Source: UBA10107 sp963835585 (GTDB lineage Archaea; Nanobdellota; Nanobdellia; Woesearchaeales; UBA10107). Taken from it: a stretch of DNA of 64,000 bases. The first letter of the stretch is position 1. Each line of letters opens with the position of its first letter. This document shows, piece by piece, positions 46,546 through 56,232 of this stretch. Made by a program: the position numbers and the translations under genes. The stretch covers positions 62,001 through 126,000 of the forward strand of contig CAWIGF010000003.1 of NCBI GenBank assembly GCA_963835585.1. Reading direction: 5' to 3'. The notes below the pieces were generated by a model that worked only from the letters and a program-made list of their open reading frames with translations, was not told the DNA's origin and ran no database searches.

Positions 46546-47445
46546 CTACAAGAAACCAAGAAAATGCATAATCGCAAGCCCAATGAAACATCCTGTGCTA
46601 ATGAACGGCATCGCAGGATAAAACTTGTCTTTCTGTCCTTTATACAAAAGCCACCCCAATGCAAGTGTTGCGCAAATAGGAACAATTAGGACTTCTGCCA
46701 AAGCAACCGAAACAGAATTTTTCGCCAATAGCTCTTTGAAGAGGACGCCTGCAAACAACAATGGAAATCCAATGTCTCCACCGCCAAGGATGGCTGTCTT
46801 CACTCTTTTAGTTTTAGTGCTTTTTGAAGATTTCATAGATGACTTGGGCAACTTGTACGGTATTAGAACACCTGCGAATAATTTCGAATCTGTCTGGAAT
46901 TTGGCGAGCGTAATCATGTGTTTGCTTTTCCAAACGGCGTATGCATCATAGGCAGAAATGAAAAGCAATAACAAAACTGCAGCTAATATGTTAAGCATAT
47001 TGACGAAAATAGCCGCTAATCCTCCGTAAATGAATAACTCAGTAAGATTGTGAACGTAAATGTTTGGCCTGAACACTTTCCACAGCGCAAATAGTGCGGC
47101 AAGGACAATTGCAATTGTTTCCGAAAAAAATGATCCGAAAGCAACAGTTAATGTCACAAAGATTGCGACCAAGAACCATATTTTCCATAATGAATGTTGA
47201 TTAAATCGGATAAGAGCAAGCGCAAGGACAGTTCCGATAAGCACTGCCAACATTATAGTTATGAATGACTCGACTCCCTGTGTTTGTGGTGTTTGCATCC
47301 CAAGAGGGAGTTGTCTAAATGTAACATTCCCGGTCTGTGTCAGTGCTTGATGATTCACATAATTATTTATGATTACAAGACCGAGTACTTGCGCCACGAA
47401 AAAAACAGCAAGAACAATTAATGACACGCTCCATGTGTGTTTCAT
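46546..47445 (-). CDS. Presenilin-like intramembrane aspartyl protease (A22)
   Basis: 299 residues, about nine membrane segments. The catalytic pair is Asp167 in SAYDAYAVWK (YD motif) and Asp224 in ILGGGDIGFPLLFAGV (GxGD motif); PAMPF at 277-281 is the PAL motif. A Lys/Ser-rich loop (SSMKSSKSTKTKRVK) separates the two aspartates, where presenilin is cleaved. Substrate unknown. Confidence 0.85.
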   Translation of the reverse strand: MKHTWSVSLIVLAVFFVAQVLGLVIINNYVNHQALTQTGNVTFRQLPLGMQTPQTQGVESFITIMLAVLIGTVLALALIRFNQHSLWKIWFLVAIFVTLTVAFGSFFSETIAIVLAALFALWKVFRPNIYVHNLTELFIYGGLAAIFVNMLNILAAVLLLLFISAYDAYAVWKSKHMITLAKFQTDSKLFAGVLIPYKLPKSSMKSSKSTKTKRVKTAILGGGDIGFPLLFAGVLFKELLAKNSVSVALAEVLIVPICATLALGWLLYKGQKDKFYPAMPFISTGCFIGLAIMHFLGFL

Positions 47446-47521
47446 ATATTTAGCTCACAGTGCCTTCTTTATATAGTTTTGGCAGATAAGATTTAAATAT
47501 CACACATCAAGTATATATTTC

Positions 47522-48637
47522 ATGACAGAATCTTCCGTAACTCCCTATGATGTTAAAGGAAATATTGATTATGATAGACTCATAAAAGAATTTGGGATTC
47601 AGAAGCTCTCAGATGAAGACATCAAAAGGATCCAGAAAATTGCCGGCGAGATTCATCCATATCTCAGAAGAGATATCTTTTTCGCGAACAGAGATTTGAA
47701 ATGGTGTCTCGACGAATACGAGAAAGGCAATAAATTCTTCTTGTATACAGGAAGGGGGCCATCTGGACCTATTCAATTGGGTCATCTAGCGACATGGACT
47801 TTTGCGAAGTGGCTCCAGGACAAATTTAATGTGGAGATGTGGTTTCAATTCACAGATGATGAGAAATTCTTTTTCAAGGACATGAGCTATGAAGAAATAC
47901 AGAAATGGACTCATGAGAATATGCTTGATGTCATCGCTGTTGGATTTGATCCGAAGAGAACACATTTCCTCATAGATACAAAACATGCAGGCATCATGTA
48001 CCCAGAAGCTGTCAAAGTAGCAAAGAAGATAACTGTATCTACCGTAAAAGCGGCATTCGGATTCACGGATTCAAATAATATAGGCAGCATTTTCTACACT
48101 GCAATGCAGACTGTACCAGTATTTTTGCCGAATGTATTGAGGAAAGAGAAAAGACCATGCCTTATTCCTTTGGCCGTTGATCAGGATCCTCACTTCAGAA
48201 TAAGCAGGGATGTCCTCGAGAAACTGGGACACTACAAACCGGCAATAATTCATGCAAAATTCATGCCTCCTCTCAGCGGAGTAGAGGGAAAAATGAGTTC
48301 AAGTGAGGAGACATCAGCGGTGTTTTCAACAGATACTCCTGAGCAAGTCAAGAAAAAGATCAACAAATACGCGTTCTCGGGTGGACGAGATACCATCGAG
48401 GAACACCGCAAATATGGTGGCAATCCCGATGTTGATGTTGCATACCAATGGCTCCGCTACTTCGAGGACGATGACAAGAAACTTAAAAAAATACACGATG
48501 ATTACAGAGCAGGTAAATTGCTATCAGGAGAACTTAAGGCTATACTAATCGATAAAATCAATACATACCTTGCAGAGCACCAAAAAAGAAGAAAGGAAGC
48601 TCCAAAGATGCTTGAAAAGTTCATCTACAAGCCATGA
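47522..48637 (+). CDS. trpS: Tryptophanyl-tRNA synthetase, archaeal/eukaryotic type
   Basis: 371 residues. YTGRGPSGPIQLGHLATW holds the HIGH equivalent (QLGH), MWFQFTDDEKFFFKD and CLIPLAVDQDPHFRISRD bind Trp/AMP, and GKMSSSEE is the KMSKS equivalent. YAFSGGRDTIEEHRKYGGN is typical of the archaeal form. TATA box (GATTTAAATATC) 26 nt before the ATG, no leader. Confidence 0.97.
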   Translation: MTESSVTPYDVKGNIDYDRLIKEFGIQKLSDEDIKRIQKIAGEIHPYLRRDIFFANRDLKWCLDEYEKGNKFFLYTGRGPSGPIQLGHLATWTFAKWLQDKFNVEMWFQFTDDEKFFFKDMSYEEIQKWTHENMLDVIAVGFDPKRTHFLIDTKHAGIMYPEAVKVAKKITVSTVKAAFGFTDSNNIGSIFYTAMQTVPVFLPNVLRKEKRPCLIPLAVDQDPHFRISRDVLEKLGHYKPAIIHAKFMPPLSGVEGKMSSSEETSAVFSTDTPEQVKKKINKYAFSGGRDTIEEHRKYGGNPDVDVAYQWLRYFEDDDKKLKKIHDDYRAGKLLSGELKAILIDKINTYLAEHQKRRKEAPKMLEKFIYKP

Positions 48638-48695
48638 ATTTTTAAAGGATTCATTTTTTAATAATTATGATGTTCGAGACAATGAAGTTTATGTA

Positions 48696-49895
48696 TTATT
48701 CTAAAACAGTTTTGATGAACAGCTCCCTTGTTTTTTTATAATCTGCCTCGTCAGTATGCTTCTTGCAGTTGTCCTTTATTTTTTCATATAGTTTTTTGTT
48801 ATCGAGTAGCCTAATGATGCCGTCCTTGATTGAGTTTTCGTCATCCTTTACAATCAAACCAGTTCCGAATTTCCTTGTCCAGTAAGCATGTTCTCCCGAA
48901 TCTGTAACAATTGTTGGGACTCCACAACCTATGTATGAAAAACATTTTATCGATGACACTGTCTGTGATGCCAGACATTTTTTGCTTGGCATAAGAAGGA
49001 TATCAGACCCCTTGCAATAAGATATGGCCTCGTCATGATTCATGTATCCTGTGAAGATTATATTTTCATCGCCTTTTGCAATGTTTTTTATTTTTTCAAA
49101 GTCGGGACCGCCTCCTATCAGTAGAAGTTTTAATTTATTTTTTTTGTTTTTATTGAGATCTTGCACTGCTCTTATTGCTGTATCAATACCTCTCCACATC
49201 TCGAATCCACCAAAATAGCAAACTGTGGTTTCTTTGAACATTCTCTTGGCTTTTATCTTCGAGATAGTCTCGATATCAGCACCATTTGGGGTATGTATGG
49301 TGTTCTTGTTGAGTTTTATTGCGTAGTCGTAAATGAATTTTGATGTAGGAAATACAAAATTCGACATCTTAATGGCGATTTTTTCATATTGCCATGCAAA
49401 GAAATAATATATTTTCCTTATTAAATTGTAGTCGTTGTATGTCTTTCCTGTTTCTACCTGCGAATCATTTATGAAGAGGATAATTTTTTTCTTGAATATT
49501 TTTAATATTGGAATTATGAGTGCATCAAAGTATGGTGGAGCCCCAATGATTATTACATCTGCTTTCAACATTTTCGGTATGTTTAAAAAAGCGTACATAG
49601 CATATACAAGATAATCTATAAAATTAGGAAGATCTGGCACTCCGAATTTTCCCTTTCCTAGTTTAGGAACATATATCCTATCGACATGGTCTGTTGGGAA
49701 TTTATATGCAAGAAATCCTTTGTTTTTCCCTTTCAATAAGAGAACTGTTATCTTGTTTGGATATAATAATCCATACCAATCATTTACTTGCGTGATACAG
49801 TGTACCCCAAATATTTTTTTTACTGGACGTTTCACAGAATTATTTTCAATTTTCTCGATATTTTTTATATACTGATTATTTTCGCTATGATTCAT
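48696..49895 (-). CDS. Family 4 glycosyltransferase
   Basis: 399 residues, GT-B fold. VCYFGGFEMWRGIDTAIRAV and LLLIGGGPDFEKI begin the nucleotide-sugar half, SYCKGSDILLMPSKK and FSYIGCGVPTIVTDSGEHAY contain the acidic donor-binding region, with the N-terminal acceptor half less conserved. Divergent from rfbB with TATA boxes on both strands in the 85-bp gap. Confidence 0.9.
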   Translation of the reverse strand: MNHSENNQYIKNIEKIENNSVKRPVKKIFGVHCITQVNDWYGLLYPNKITVLLLKGKNKGFLAYKFPTDHVDRIYVPKLGKGKFGVPDLPNFIDYLVYAMYAFLNIPKMLKADVIIIGAPPYFDALIIPILKIFKKKIILFINDSQVETGKTYNDYNLIRKIYYFFAWQYEKIAIKMSNFVFPTSKFIYDYAIKLNKNTIHTPNGADIETISKIKAKRMFKETTVCYFGGFEMWRGIDTAIRAVQDLNKNKKNKLKLLLIGGGPDFEKIKNIAKGDENIIFTGYMNHDEAISYCKGSDILLMPSKKCLASQTVSSIKCFSYIGCGVPTIVTDSGEHAYWTRKFGTGLIVKDDENSIKDGIIRLLDNKKLYEKIKDNCKKHTDEADYKKTRELFIKTVLE

Positions 49896-49980
49896 AGATT
49901 TGAAGAAGAGTTTATATATATAAATATTATCAGATTATTAAAAGGAAAAGAATATAAACAAATTGATTCTTGTTCTCGAG

Positions 49981-50973
49981 ATGAAGCTTTTGGTTACAGG
50001 GGGTTGTGGATTTATAGGGAGTAATTTTATTTTTCATATTCTCAATAAATATAAAGATTATGAAGTTGTAAATCTTGATAAACTAACTTATGCTGGAAAT
50101 AAGGAAACTCTCAAACCTTTTGAAAATAACAGCAGATATAAGTTTGTTCAAGGAGATGTATGTGACCAGAAACTAGTAAATTTATTGACCGATGAAGTCG
50201 ATTCTATTGTGCATTTTGCTGCAGAGACGCATGTCGATAGGAGTATAATTAATTCTGGTGATTTTGCAAGGACGAATTTTACCGGGACAAATACCTTACT
50301 CCAGGCAGCCGAAAGAGGAAGAAAAAGATTCCATCTTATCTCAACTAACGAGACGTTTGGCTCATTGAAAGAAAACGAGCGAAGATTCGACGAGACGACC
50401 ACTCCAAATCCGCAGTCGCCCTATGCCGCTACAAAAAAAGGAGCAGATTTTTTGGCAAACACGTATTTCCATACGTTTGGGCTTCCAGTTACAATATCAA
50501 ACTGCTCAAATAATTACGGGCCGTACCAATTCCCTGAGAAAATGATTCCACTTTTCATAACAAATCTAATAATTGGAAAGAAGGTTCCATTGTATGGGGA
50601 TGGAAGAAACATAAGGGACTGGATATACGTCCAAGACCATGTTGAAGCCATCGATCTTATGTTGCATAATGGAAAAATAGGGGAGAGCTATTGTGTAGGA
50701 GGAGATTCTGAATTTAGAAACATAGATGTCGCAAGGATGATCCTTAAGCACTTTAACAAAGGAGACGATATGATTGAATTTGTGAAGGATAGAAAGGGTC
50801 ATGATTGGAGATATGCAGTCGATTCTTCAAAGATTAAAAAAGAACTTGGATGGTCACCAAAAAAGACATTCGAAAAAGGACTAGAAGAAACAGTCAAGTG
50901 GTACATAGAAAATGAACTCTGGTGGAGAAAATTAAAGGTAGATGTGATAGATAGAATAACTGAGAAGGAATGA
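49981..50973 (+). CDS. rfbB: dTDP-glucose 4,6-dehydratase
   Basis: 330 residues from the ATG at 49981 (MKLLVTGGCGFIGSNFIFH, NAD site). The active-site Thr/Asp-Glu region is STNETFGSLKEN, YxxxK is SPYAATKKGADFLANTY, then NCSNNYGPYQFPEKMIPLFI and YCVGGDSEFRNID. Upstream of it AATATAAAC is about 26 nt from the ATG. Second step of dTDP-rhamnose synthesis. Followed 1 nt later by rfbA. Confidence 0.96.
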   Translation: MKLLVTGGCGFIGSNFIFHILNKYKDYEVVNLDKLTYAGNKETLKPFENNSRYKFVQGDVCDQKLVNLLTDEVDSIVHFAAETHVDRSIINSGDFARTNFTGTNTLLQAAERGRKRFHLISTNETFGSLKENERRFDETTTPNPQSPYAATKKGADFLANTYFHTFGLPVTISNCSNNYGPYQFPEKMIPLFITNLIIGKKVPLYGDGRNIRDWIYVQDHVEAIDLMLHNGKIGESYCVGGDSEFRNIDVARMILKHFNKGDDMIEFVKDRKGHDWRYAVDSSKIKKELGWSPKKTFEKGLEETVKWYIENELWWRKLKVDVIDRITEKE

Positions 50974-50974
50974 T

Positions 50975-51850
50975 ATGAAAGGTATTATTTTAGCGGGAGG
51001 ACACGCCACGCGATTAAAGCCGGCAACGGATGTCATAAGCAAGCAACTTATTCCTATATATGATAAACCAATGATATATTATCCACTTTCGACGCTGATG
51101 CTTGCAGGTATAAGGGACATTCTTGTGATTTCGACAAAAGAGACCTTACCCCTCCTTGAGAACCTTCTCGAGGATGGCTCAAAATGGGGCATGAATTTTT
51201 CATATGCAGAACAGTCAAAACCAAGAGGTCTTCCTGATGCTTTTATAGTAGGAGAGGAATTCATAGGGAAAGATAGTTGTAGCCTTGTCCTAGGAGACAA
51301 CATATTCCACGCACATGGGCTCCAGAATATATTACAATCAACAGTGAAAAACATAAAAAAGAACGGCGGAGCGACAATATTTAGCTATAAGGTATCTGAT
51401 CCGCAGAGGCATGGTATTGTTGGGCTAAATTCCAACAACGAACCTACTTCTTTGGAAGAGAAGCCAAAAAATCCGAAATCGAACTACGCAATACTTGGAT
51501 TATATTTCTTCGATAATGAGGTCTCAAAAATTGCAAAGACACTAAAACCATCAAAACGAGGAGAACTTGAGATGATTGATTTACATAAACCATATATGAA
51601 GAGAGGGAAGCTTGATGTGCAGATAATGGGTAGGGGATTTACATGGTTTGACACGGGGACGTTCGATTCGATGTCAGAGGCGAGTGAATTTGTGAAAGTT
51701 CTGCAAACTAGGCAGAATGTTTGTCTGTGTTCACCTGAAGAGATTGCTTTCGGAAAAGGATTCATTGACAGGAGGCAATTGAGAAAACTCGCAGATAAAT
51801 ATCCTAAATCAGGATATGGAAGATATCTATTTAGTCTCCTCGACAATTAA
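50975..51850 (+). CDS. rfbA: Glucose-1-phosphate thymidylyltransferase
   Basis: 291 residues. MKGIILAGGHATRLKPATDV is the nucleotide-binding start, with PIYDKPMIYYPLSTLMLAG, LVLGDNIFHAHGL (metal Asp) and EEKPKNPKSNYAILGLYFFD. Makes dTDP-glucose. Coupled to rfbB (starts after its stop by 1 nt). rfbD for the final reduction is not in the window. Confidence 0.96.
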   Translation: MKGIILAGGHATRLKPATDVISKQLIPIYDKPMIYYPLSTLMLAGIRDILVISTKETLPLLENLLEDGSKWGMNFSYAEQSKPRGLPDAFIVGEEFIGKDSCSLVLGDNIFHAHGLQNILQSTVKNIKKNGGATIFSYKVSDPQRHGIVGLNSNNEPTSLEEKPKNPKSNYAILGLYFFDNEVSKIAKTLKPSKRGELEMIDLHKPYMKRGKLDVQIMGRGFTWFDTGTFDSMSEASEFVKVLQTRQNVCLCSPEEIAFGKGFIDRRQLRKLADKYPKSGYGRYLFSLLDN

Positions 51851-52008
51851 TCTAACATCCATCGTTCAAGTTTCAATGATGTCTCTATAAGCTGTTGTTT
51901 GGTCAATTCGTACCCTGATTTTCGCTACATGGTCAAAATGGCTAGATGATGCACAAATGTATCAATCATAAAGTTTAAAAAACCACATCTCTATAAGTGC
52001 TATTTACT

Positions 52009-52227
52009 ATGTTTGAGACGATGAATTTTGCACCTTTGCCAGCAAGTATGCTTGCGATAAGTATTATTGGATTCATTCTTGTTGCAATATACAATGGGAT
52101 ACTTGGTCTTTCATGGACATTTGCTCTTGGGTTGTTCTTTCTGGTTATGTTCTTTGCGTCATACCTTTCTTTGCACTATGCCCCATTGGTAGATAGAGAT
52201 ATTTTGGATAGAAAATACAGAAATTAA
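52009..52227 (+). CDS. Small two-helix membrane protein
   Basis: 72 residues from the ATG at 52009 (MFETMNFAPLPASMLAISII); a GTG at 51997 is an alternative. Two hydrophobic segments (LAISIIGFILVAIYNGILG and FALGLFFLVMFFASYLSLH) and a polar C-terminus. No family recognised. TATA-like AAGTTTAAAAAACC lies upstream (centre about 51977). Overlaps the tail of the convergent HerA gene by 4 nt. Confidence 0.6.
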   Translation: MFETMNFAPLPASMLAISIIGFILVAIYNGILGLSWTFALGLFFLVMFFASYLSLHYAPLVDRDILDRKYRN

Positions 52228-53540
52228 AACTCTTTCTTCCCTTCTTTTAATGCGGAAGGAGCACCGCCACCGTGCCACGTGAATCTTGGACGAACTTTCA
52301 TTGGATATAGTCTTTCATTTGTATCATCAAATATAATTGCAGCTCCCTTGTCTGAGGGCAAGTTATCAAGTTGTGCAGTCAAACCTTCGCGCATGTAGCT
52401 TTGCATGAGCGTTCCAAGCGCATCGACATCAATGCGTGCTGTGATTCTGTGTCCAATCACAGTATCCGCCTGTGTCAAAACGTCCGTATGAATCTTTCCT
52501 GGCTGCTGCGTCGCCAACACCAAAGATATTCCTGGCTGACGTCCTTCTCTTAGTATAGTTATTAGTGCATCCGATGCAGCCGTTTTTCCGGTTACTGGAA
52601 GGAACTCATGAGCCTCATCAATTATTAACCACACCATAGGAAATTCCTGTTTTTTTGATTTTTCCTCGCCGAAATAATGGATGGCCTGATGTACTTCTTC
52701 ATATTCCTCAAATTTACGTGCAATCATTCTTTCAACGAACAATTTCTGTGCAATCAATCCAATAGCAAGCGATTTTATCCCCCACCCACCAGCCATTGTT
52801 GCATAGGCAGAGACGTCCAAAACAGTAATCTGTCCGCCTTTAACAATGTCCTTGATCTCTGTTCCTTTTATATCAAATAAACCCCATGCCTTCGCCGTAA
52901 TAAAAAGATTTGAGACAGCATCACGGATGTGTAGTTGTGAATTCTTGTCCTTTGCAACTTCTTTTATGATGTCGTCGAGTGAATAATTTTTCCCTGATTC
53001 CTTCAAATTGCTGATGACTTTTTGAATGAGGACTCCCATTTCAGAGAACTGCTCGACATTGAACGTAAGGCACCAATCAATGCTATCTAGTTCGTTCGGA
53101 CGGATAGAAAAAGCAAAATCAGTCGGAATTCCCTTGTCCTTGTATTCTTGGAAGTATCCAATTGGCGTATAAATTTTTACATCAAGTCCCCTTCCCTCAA
53201 TACCCCATTCTTTTAGGAGATCCTGGTCTTGATCATTCTTGTAGCGCATAGTCCAGTAAATTCCCATCGTGTCAAGAAGAACGACTGCAATGTTATTTTT
53301 GACTTCTTCTGGTAAGTCAGAAATTCCTTCTGCGATGACTCCCTGTGAGTACGATTTTCCAGATCCTCTTTTTCCAGTGACAAGAATGATATGTGAATTC
53401 ACGACATCAAGATATATATTATTTGAAAGCGATGTAGTTTGTCCCATCTTGACATACTGCTTTCCAAGAAAAACTGAGCCTTTTGTGCCTAGTTTATCTC
53501 TTGTTTTTTTGTCCCTTCCTATGATAACATCAAAGGCCAT
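52224..53540 (-). CDS. herA: HerA-like hexameric ATPase
   Basis: 438 residues. Walker A is VTGKRGSGKSYSQGVIAEG and Walker B is VWLIIDEAHEFLPVTGKTAA, followed by ILREGRQPGISLVLATQQPG (sensor and arginine finger), all typical of HerA/FtsK-type ATPases. HerA works with nuclease NurA at DNA ends; nurA is not adjacent. It lacks a full N-terminal HAS barrel, so it may be one of the shorter HerA-like branches. Confidence 0.85.
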   Translation of the reverse strand: MAFDVIIGRDKKTRDKLGTKGSVFLGKQYVKMGQTTSLSNNIYLDVVNSHIILVTGKRGSGKSYSQGVIAEGISDLPEEVKNNIAVVLLDTMGIYWTMRYKNDQDQDLLKEWGIEGRGLDVKIYTPIGYFQEYKDKGIPTDFAFSIRPNELDSIDWCLTFNVEQFSEMGVLIQKVISNLKESGKNYSLDDIIKEVAKDKNSQLHIRDAVSNLFITAKAWGLFDIKGTEIKDIVKGGQITVLDVSAYATMAGGWGIKSLAIGLIAQKLFVERMIARKFEEYEEVHQAIHYFGEEKSKKQEFPMVWLIIDEAHEFLPVTGKTAASDALITILREGRQPGISLVLATQQPGKIHTDVLTQADTVIGHRITARIDVDALGTLMQSYMREGLTAQLDNLPSDKGAAIIFDDTNERLYPMKVRPRFTWHGGGAPSALKEGKKEF

Positions 53541-53643
53541 ATGACTTTATAAAGAAAAATTCATTATAAATCTTTCTGATAGGTTGTATGTAAATAGCTA
53601 AAAATCCACAATATTTATAAAATGACTCCATAACCAAGTTTCC

Positions 53644-54297
53644 ATGGCGAGTCATAAGAAAACGGCATTAAAACACACTGGGGTGCACTCTGAATCTGCT
53701 GTGAAGGTTAGTTTTGGCAAAAAATCATTGCTATATATTGTGCTTCTCGTAATCGTAATAGGTGTTATTGTCTATGTATCGAGTCAGCCAAAAGTTGCTG
53801 CTACAGTCAATGGGCAAAAAATATATGCAAGCCACGTTGATGCGTTGTACCAAGGTTTGCCTGCAGGATATTCACTGACAAAAACGCAAATTTTGCAACA
53901 GTTAATTGATAATAAGATCATTCTGACCTATGCACAGACAAGGGGATTTGTATTGAGCGATTCCGACTTCAATGCAATACTGAATAATGAGTTGAATACG
54001 ACAAATATGACTCTTCAAGATTTACAACAGCAGCTCGCTAAAACAGGCTCGACTCTTGATGATGTTCGTGATTCGATCGCCCTTGATTTATTCGTAAAGA
54101 AGTACATTGATCCATCAATCAATATAACTTATGCTCAGATTGCAAAGTACCGAGCAACAACAAATAGCACTGCAAGCGATCAAAATGTGGCTTTAGCAAT
54201 CCTTAATTTGTACAGGCAACAGGTCCTTTCGCAAATAATATCGACTTACGAACCAACGATGAAGGTCATTGTATCAAAAGATTATAGTCAACCATAA
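53644..54297 (+). CDS. SurA-N-like membrane-anchored chaperone
   Basis: 217 residues. A single signal-anchor (LLYIVLLVIVIGVIVYV, about 29-45) places the rest outside the membrane. AATVNGQKIYASHVDALYQ and TKTQILQQLIDNKIILTYAQ are the SurA/trigger-type N-terminal helical chaperone domain. No parvulin isomerase domain follows. Likely an extracytoplasmic folding helper. TATA box about 29 nt before the ATG. Confidence 0.75.
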   Translation: MASHKKTALKHTGVHSESAVKVSFGKKSLLYIVLLVIVIGVIVYVSSQPKVAATVNGQKIYASHVDALYQGLPAGYSLTKTQILQQLIDNKIILTYAQTRGFVLSDSDFNAILNNELNTTNMTLQDLQQQLAKTGSTLDDVRDSIALDLFVKKYIDPSINITYAQIAKYRATTNSTASDQNVALAILNLYRQQVLSQIISTYEPTMKVIVSKDYSQP

Positions 54298-54328
54298 TTT
54301 TATATAGTCTTTTTCTTGATGTTGTCAT

Positions 54329-55345
54329 ATGAAAGAATTATCAGCTTTTGACATTCATTCGCTCACAGAAGAGGTTGATTTTCTTAAGGGGGCAAAGATT
54401 GATAATATTTATCAGATCGATACAAAAGATGTCTATCTACAGATATATGTTAGGGACAAAACAAAACAGCTTCTTCGTATTATTGCTGGCAAATGCTTTT
54501 ATTTAACAAAGACACGTCCAGAATTTCCAGAGAATATACATAGATTTTGTTCGTATGCACGAAAATATCTTTTGAATGGAAAAATACAATCAATACAACA
54601 GATCGGGTTTGAGCGAATCATAGATATAAAAATTTCAACAAATAATGGGATGTATGATTTGTTTGTTGAATTGTTCGGAAAAGGGAATCTAATTTTGGTT
54701 AAAAACAATGCAATTGTTTTGGTCGCAGAAGAGCAAATATGGGCAGATAGGACTGTAAAGCCAGGACAAGAATATGTTCACCCTGAAAGAGGTTATGATT
54801 TTCTTACGCTCTCCCAGGATGATATTGTTTCTTTCCTTAATAGCACCAAGCAAGAGTCATTGGTAAAGGCATTGGCTTCTGATGTCGGTCTTGGTGGATT
54901 GTATGCAGAACGAGTTGTCAGTGACGCTGGGCTTGACAAGGATGCAAATCCTCGAATTGTGGATCCAACAGTCCTTTTTGTGGCATTGCTGAAGTTAAGA
55001 GGAGATAAATCTCCAATAACGATGCAAAAGATTGACGAAGAGTTATCAAAAGAAGTTGTTAGTTCACAAAAGGTAAATTCAGCAAAAGAGAAGGAGAGAA
55101 TGAAGATAAATAATGTAATCCATAAACAACAACAACTATTACAAAAAGCAATAGATGATTCGCGTGAATTCAAAGAAAAGGGAGATTTATTGTATAAGAA
55201 TTACTTGGAACTTAATGATATGATAGTGAAATTAAAAACGATGAAAGGTAAAAGTTGGAATATAATAAAAGAGGAGCTTGAAAAATATAAAATATTCAAA
55301 GGCATAAATGAGAAAGAAGGCGTCATGGTGGTTGACTTACAATGA
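54329..55345 (+). CDS. NFACT-N protein (RqcH/Rqc2-like) without NFACT-R
   Basis: 338 residues. MKELSAFDIHSLTEEVDFLK, GAKIDNIYQIDTKDVYLQIY and LFVELFGKGNLILVKNNAIV are the NFACT-N domain, followed by a helical region and a coiled coil (about 245-315, KEKERMKINNVIHKQQQLLQ). Usual archaeal RqcH is much longer; here the frame ends where the RNA-binding NFACT-R domain would begin. RqcH rescues stalled large subunits. Overlaps the m5C methyltransferase gene by 4 nt (ATGA). TATA box 26 nt before the ATG. Confidence 0.85.
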   Translation: MKELSAFDIHSLTEEVDFLKGAKIDNIYQIDTKDVYLQIYVRDKTKQLLRIIAGKCFYLTKTRPEFPENIHRFCSYARKYLLNGKIQSIQQIGFERIIDIKISTNNGMYDLFVELFGKGNLILVKNNAIVLVAEEQIWADRTVKPGQEYVHPERGYDFLTLSQDDIVSFLNSTKQESLVKALASDVGLGGLYAERVVSDAGLDKDANPRIVDPTVLFVALLKLRGDKSPITMQKIDEELSKEVVSSQKVNSAKEKERMKINNVIHKQQQLLQKAIDDSREFKEKGDLLYKNYLELNDMIVKLKTMKGKSWNIIKEELEKYKIFKGINEKEGVMVVDLQ

Positions 55346-56232
55346 ATGTTTTTTTGGACAGATACAAAAAACTAGGACAGGAAATAAATCCAGTGGAAAT
55401 ACAAATTCCAAAATCTATACGAATAAATACAATTAAGATTGATTCGCAGGGTTTGTTGAAAGTATTTAAGAAAGAGGGAATAGCGATAAAAAAAATACCT
55501 TATCTTGATTTTGGGTACGAAGTAGAAAATACAGATTTTTCATTGGCATCGTCTCCTGAATATCTAATGGGATATTATTATATACAAGAATTGGCATCCC
55601 AGATTCCGGTCCAGATTCTTAATCCATCAAAGAATGATATTGTTCTTGATATGGCAGCCGCTCCTGGTGGGAAGACTACGCAGATTGCACAGTACATGGA
55701 TAATAAAGGCATTTTGGTTGCACTTGATAATAATCACAGTCGTTTAATGACACTGCGCAATAATTTGGAGCGTCTTGGAGTTACGAACACAATTATTTAT
55801 CATAAAGATGCGGAGCATATCTCTGATTTCAAAATATTGTTTGATAAAATACTTTTGGATGCCCCTTGTTCAGGAAATTTTTGCATTGATGCAGGGTGGT
55901 TCAACAAAAGGGATTTGAATAATCTCAAAACAATCTCAAAGGTCCAGAGACAAATGCTTCACGCAGCCTGCGATGTATTGAAGAAAGGGGGGGAATTAGT
56001 TTATTCAACATGCAGCCTTGAACCTGAGGAGGATGAAATGGTCGTTGACTATATTTTAAAGGAACGGCCGGAATTAAAGATACGGAAGATACACTTTCCC
56101 TTGGGTGATGATGGAATCGTCAACCCATTTGGGATGAGATTAAATCCTCTTGTTGCGAATGCAAAGCGTTTTTGGCCAAATAAGACAAAAACACAAGGTT
56201 TTTTTATAGCAAAGTTTAGGAAGGAAGAATAA
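55342..56232 (+). CDS. NOL1/NOP2/Sun RNA m5C methyltransferase
   Basis: 296 residues. SAM motif IVLDMAAAPGGKTTQIAQYM, motif IV LLDAPCSGNF and motif VI VYSTCSLEPEEDEM contain the two catalytic cysteines (PCSG, TCS). A short N-terminal RNA-binding part (IRINTIKI) precedes. It methylates cytosine C5 in tRNA or rRNA. Coupled with the NFACT gene upstream and PAP2 downstream (TAATG). Confidence 0.92.
   Translation: MNVFLDRYKKLGQEINPVEIQIPKSIRINTIKIDSQGLLKVFKKEGIAIKKIPYLDFGYEVENTDFSLASSPEYLMGYYYIQELASQIPVQILNPSKNDIVLDMAAAPGGKTTQIAQYMDNKGILVALDNNHSRLMTLRNNLERLGVTNTIIYHKDAEHISDFKILFDKILLDAPCSGNFCIDAGWFNKRDLNNLKTISKVQRQMLHAACDVLKKGGELVYSTCSLEPEEDEMVVDYILKERPELKIRKIHFPLGDDGIVNPFGMRLNPLVANAKRFWPNKTKTQGFFIAKFRKEE

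Noticed and set aside
51851..51985. Minus-strand mini-frames between rfbA and the small membrane gene (one reads ELTKQQLIETSLKLERWMLD)
   Set aside because: No start codon after the nearest upstream stop and no promoter; could be a decayed gene remnant but there is too little to support it.
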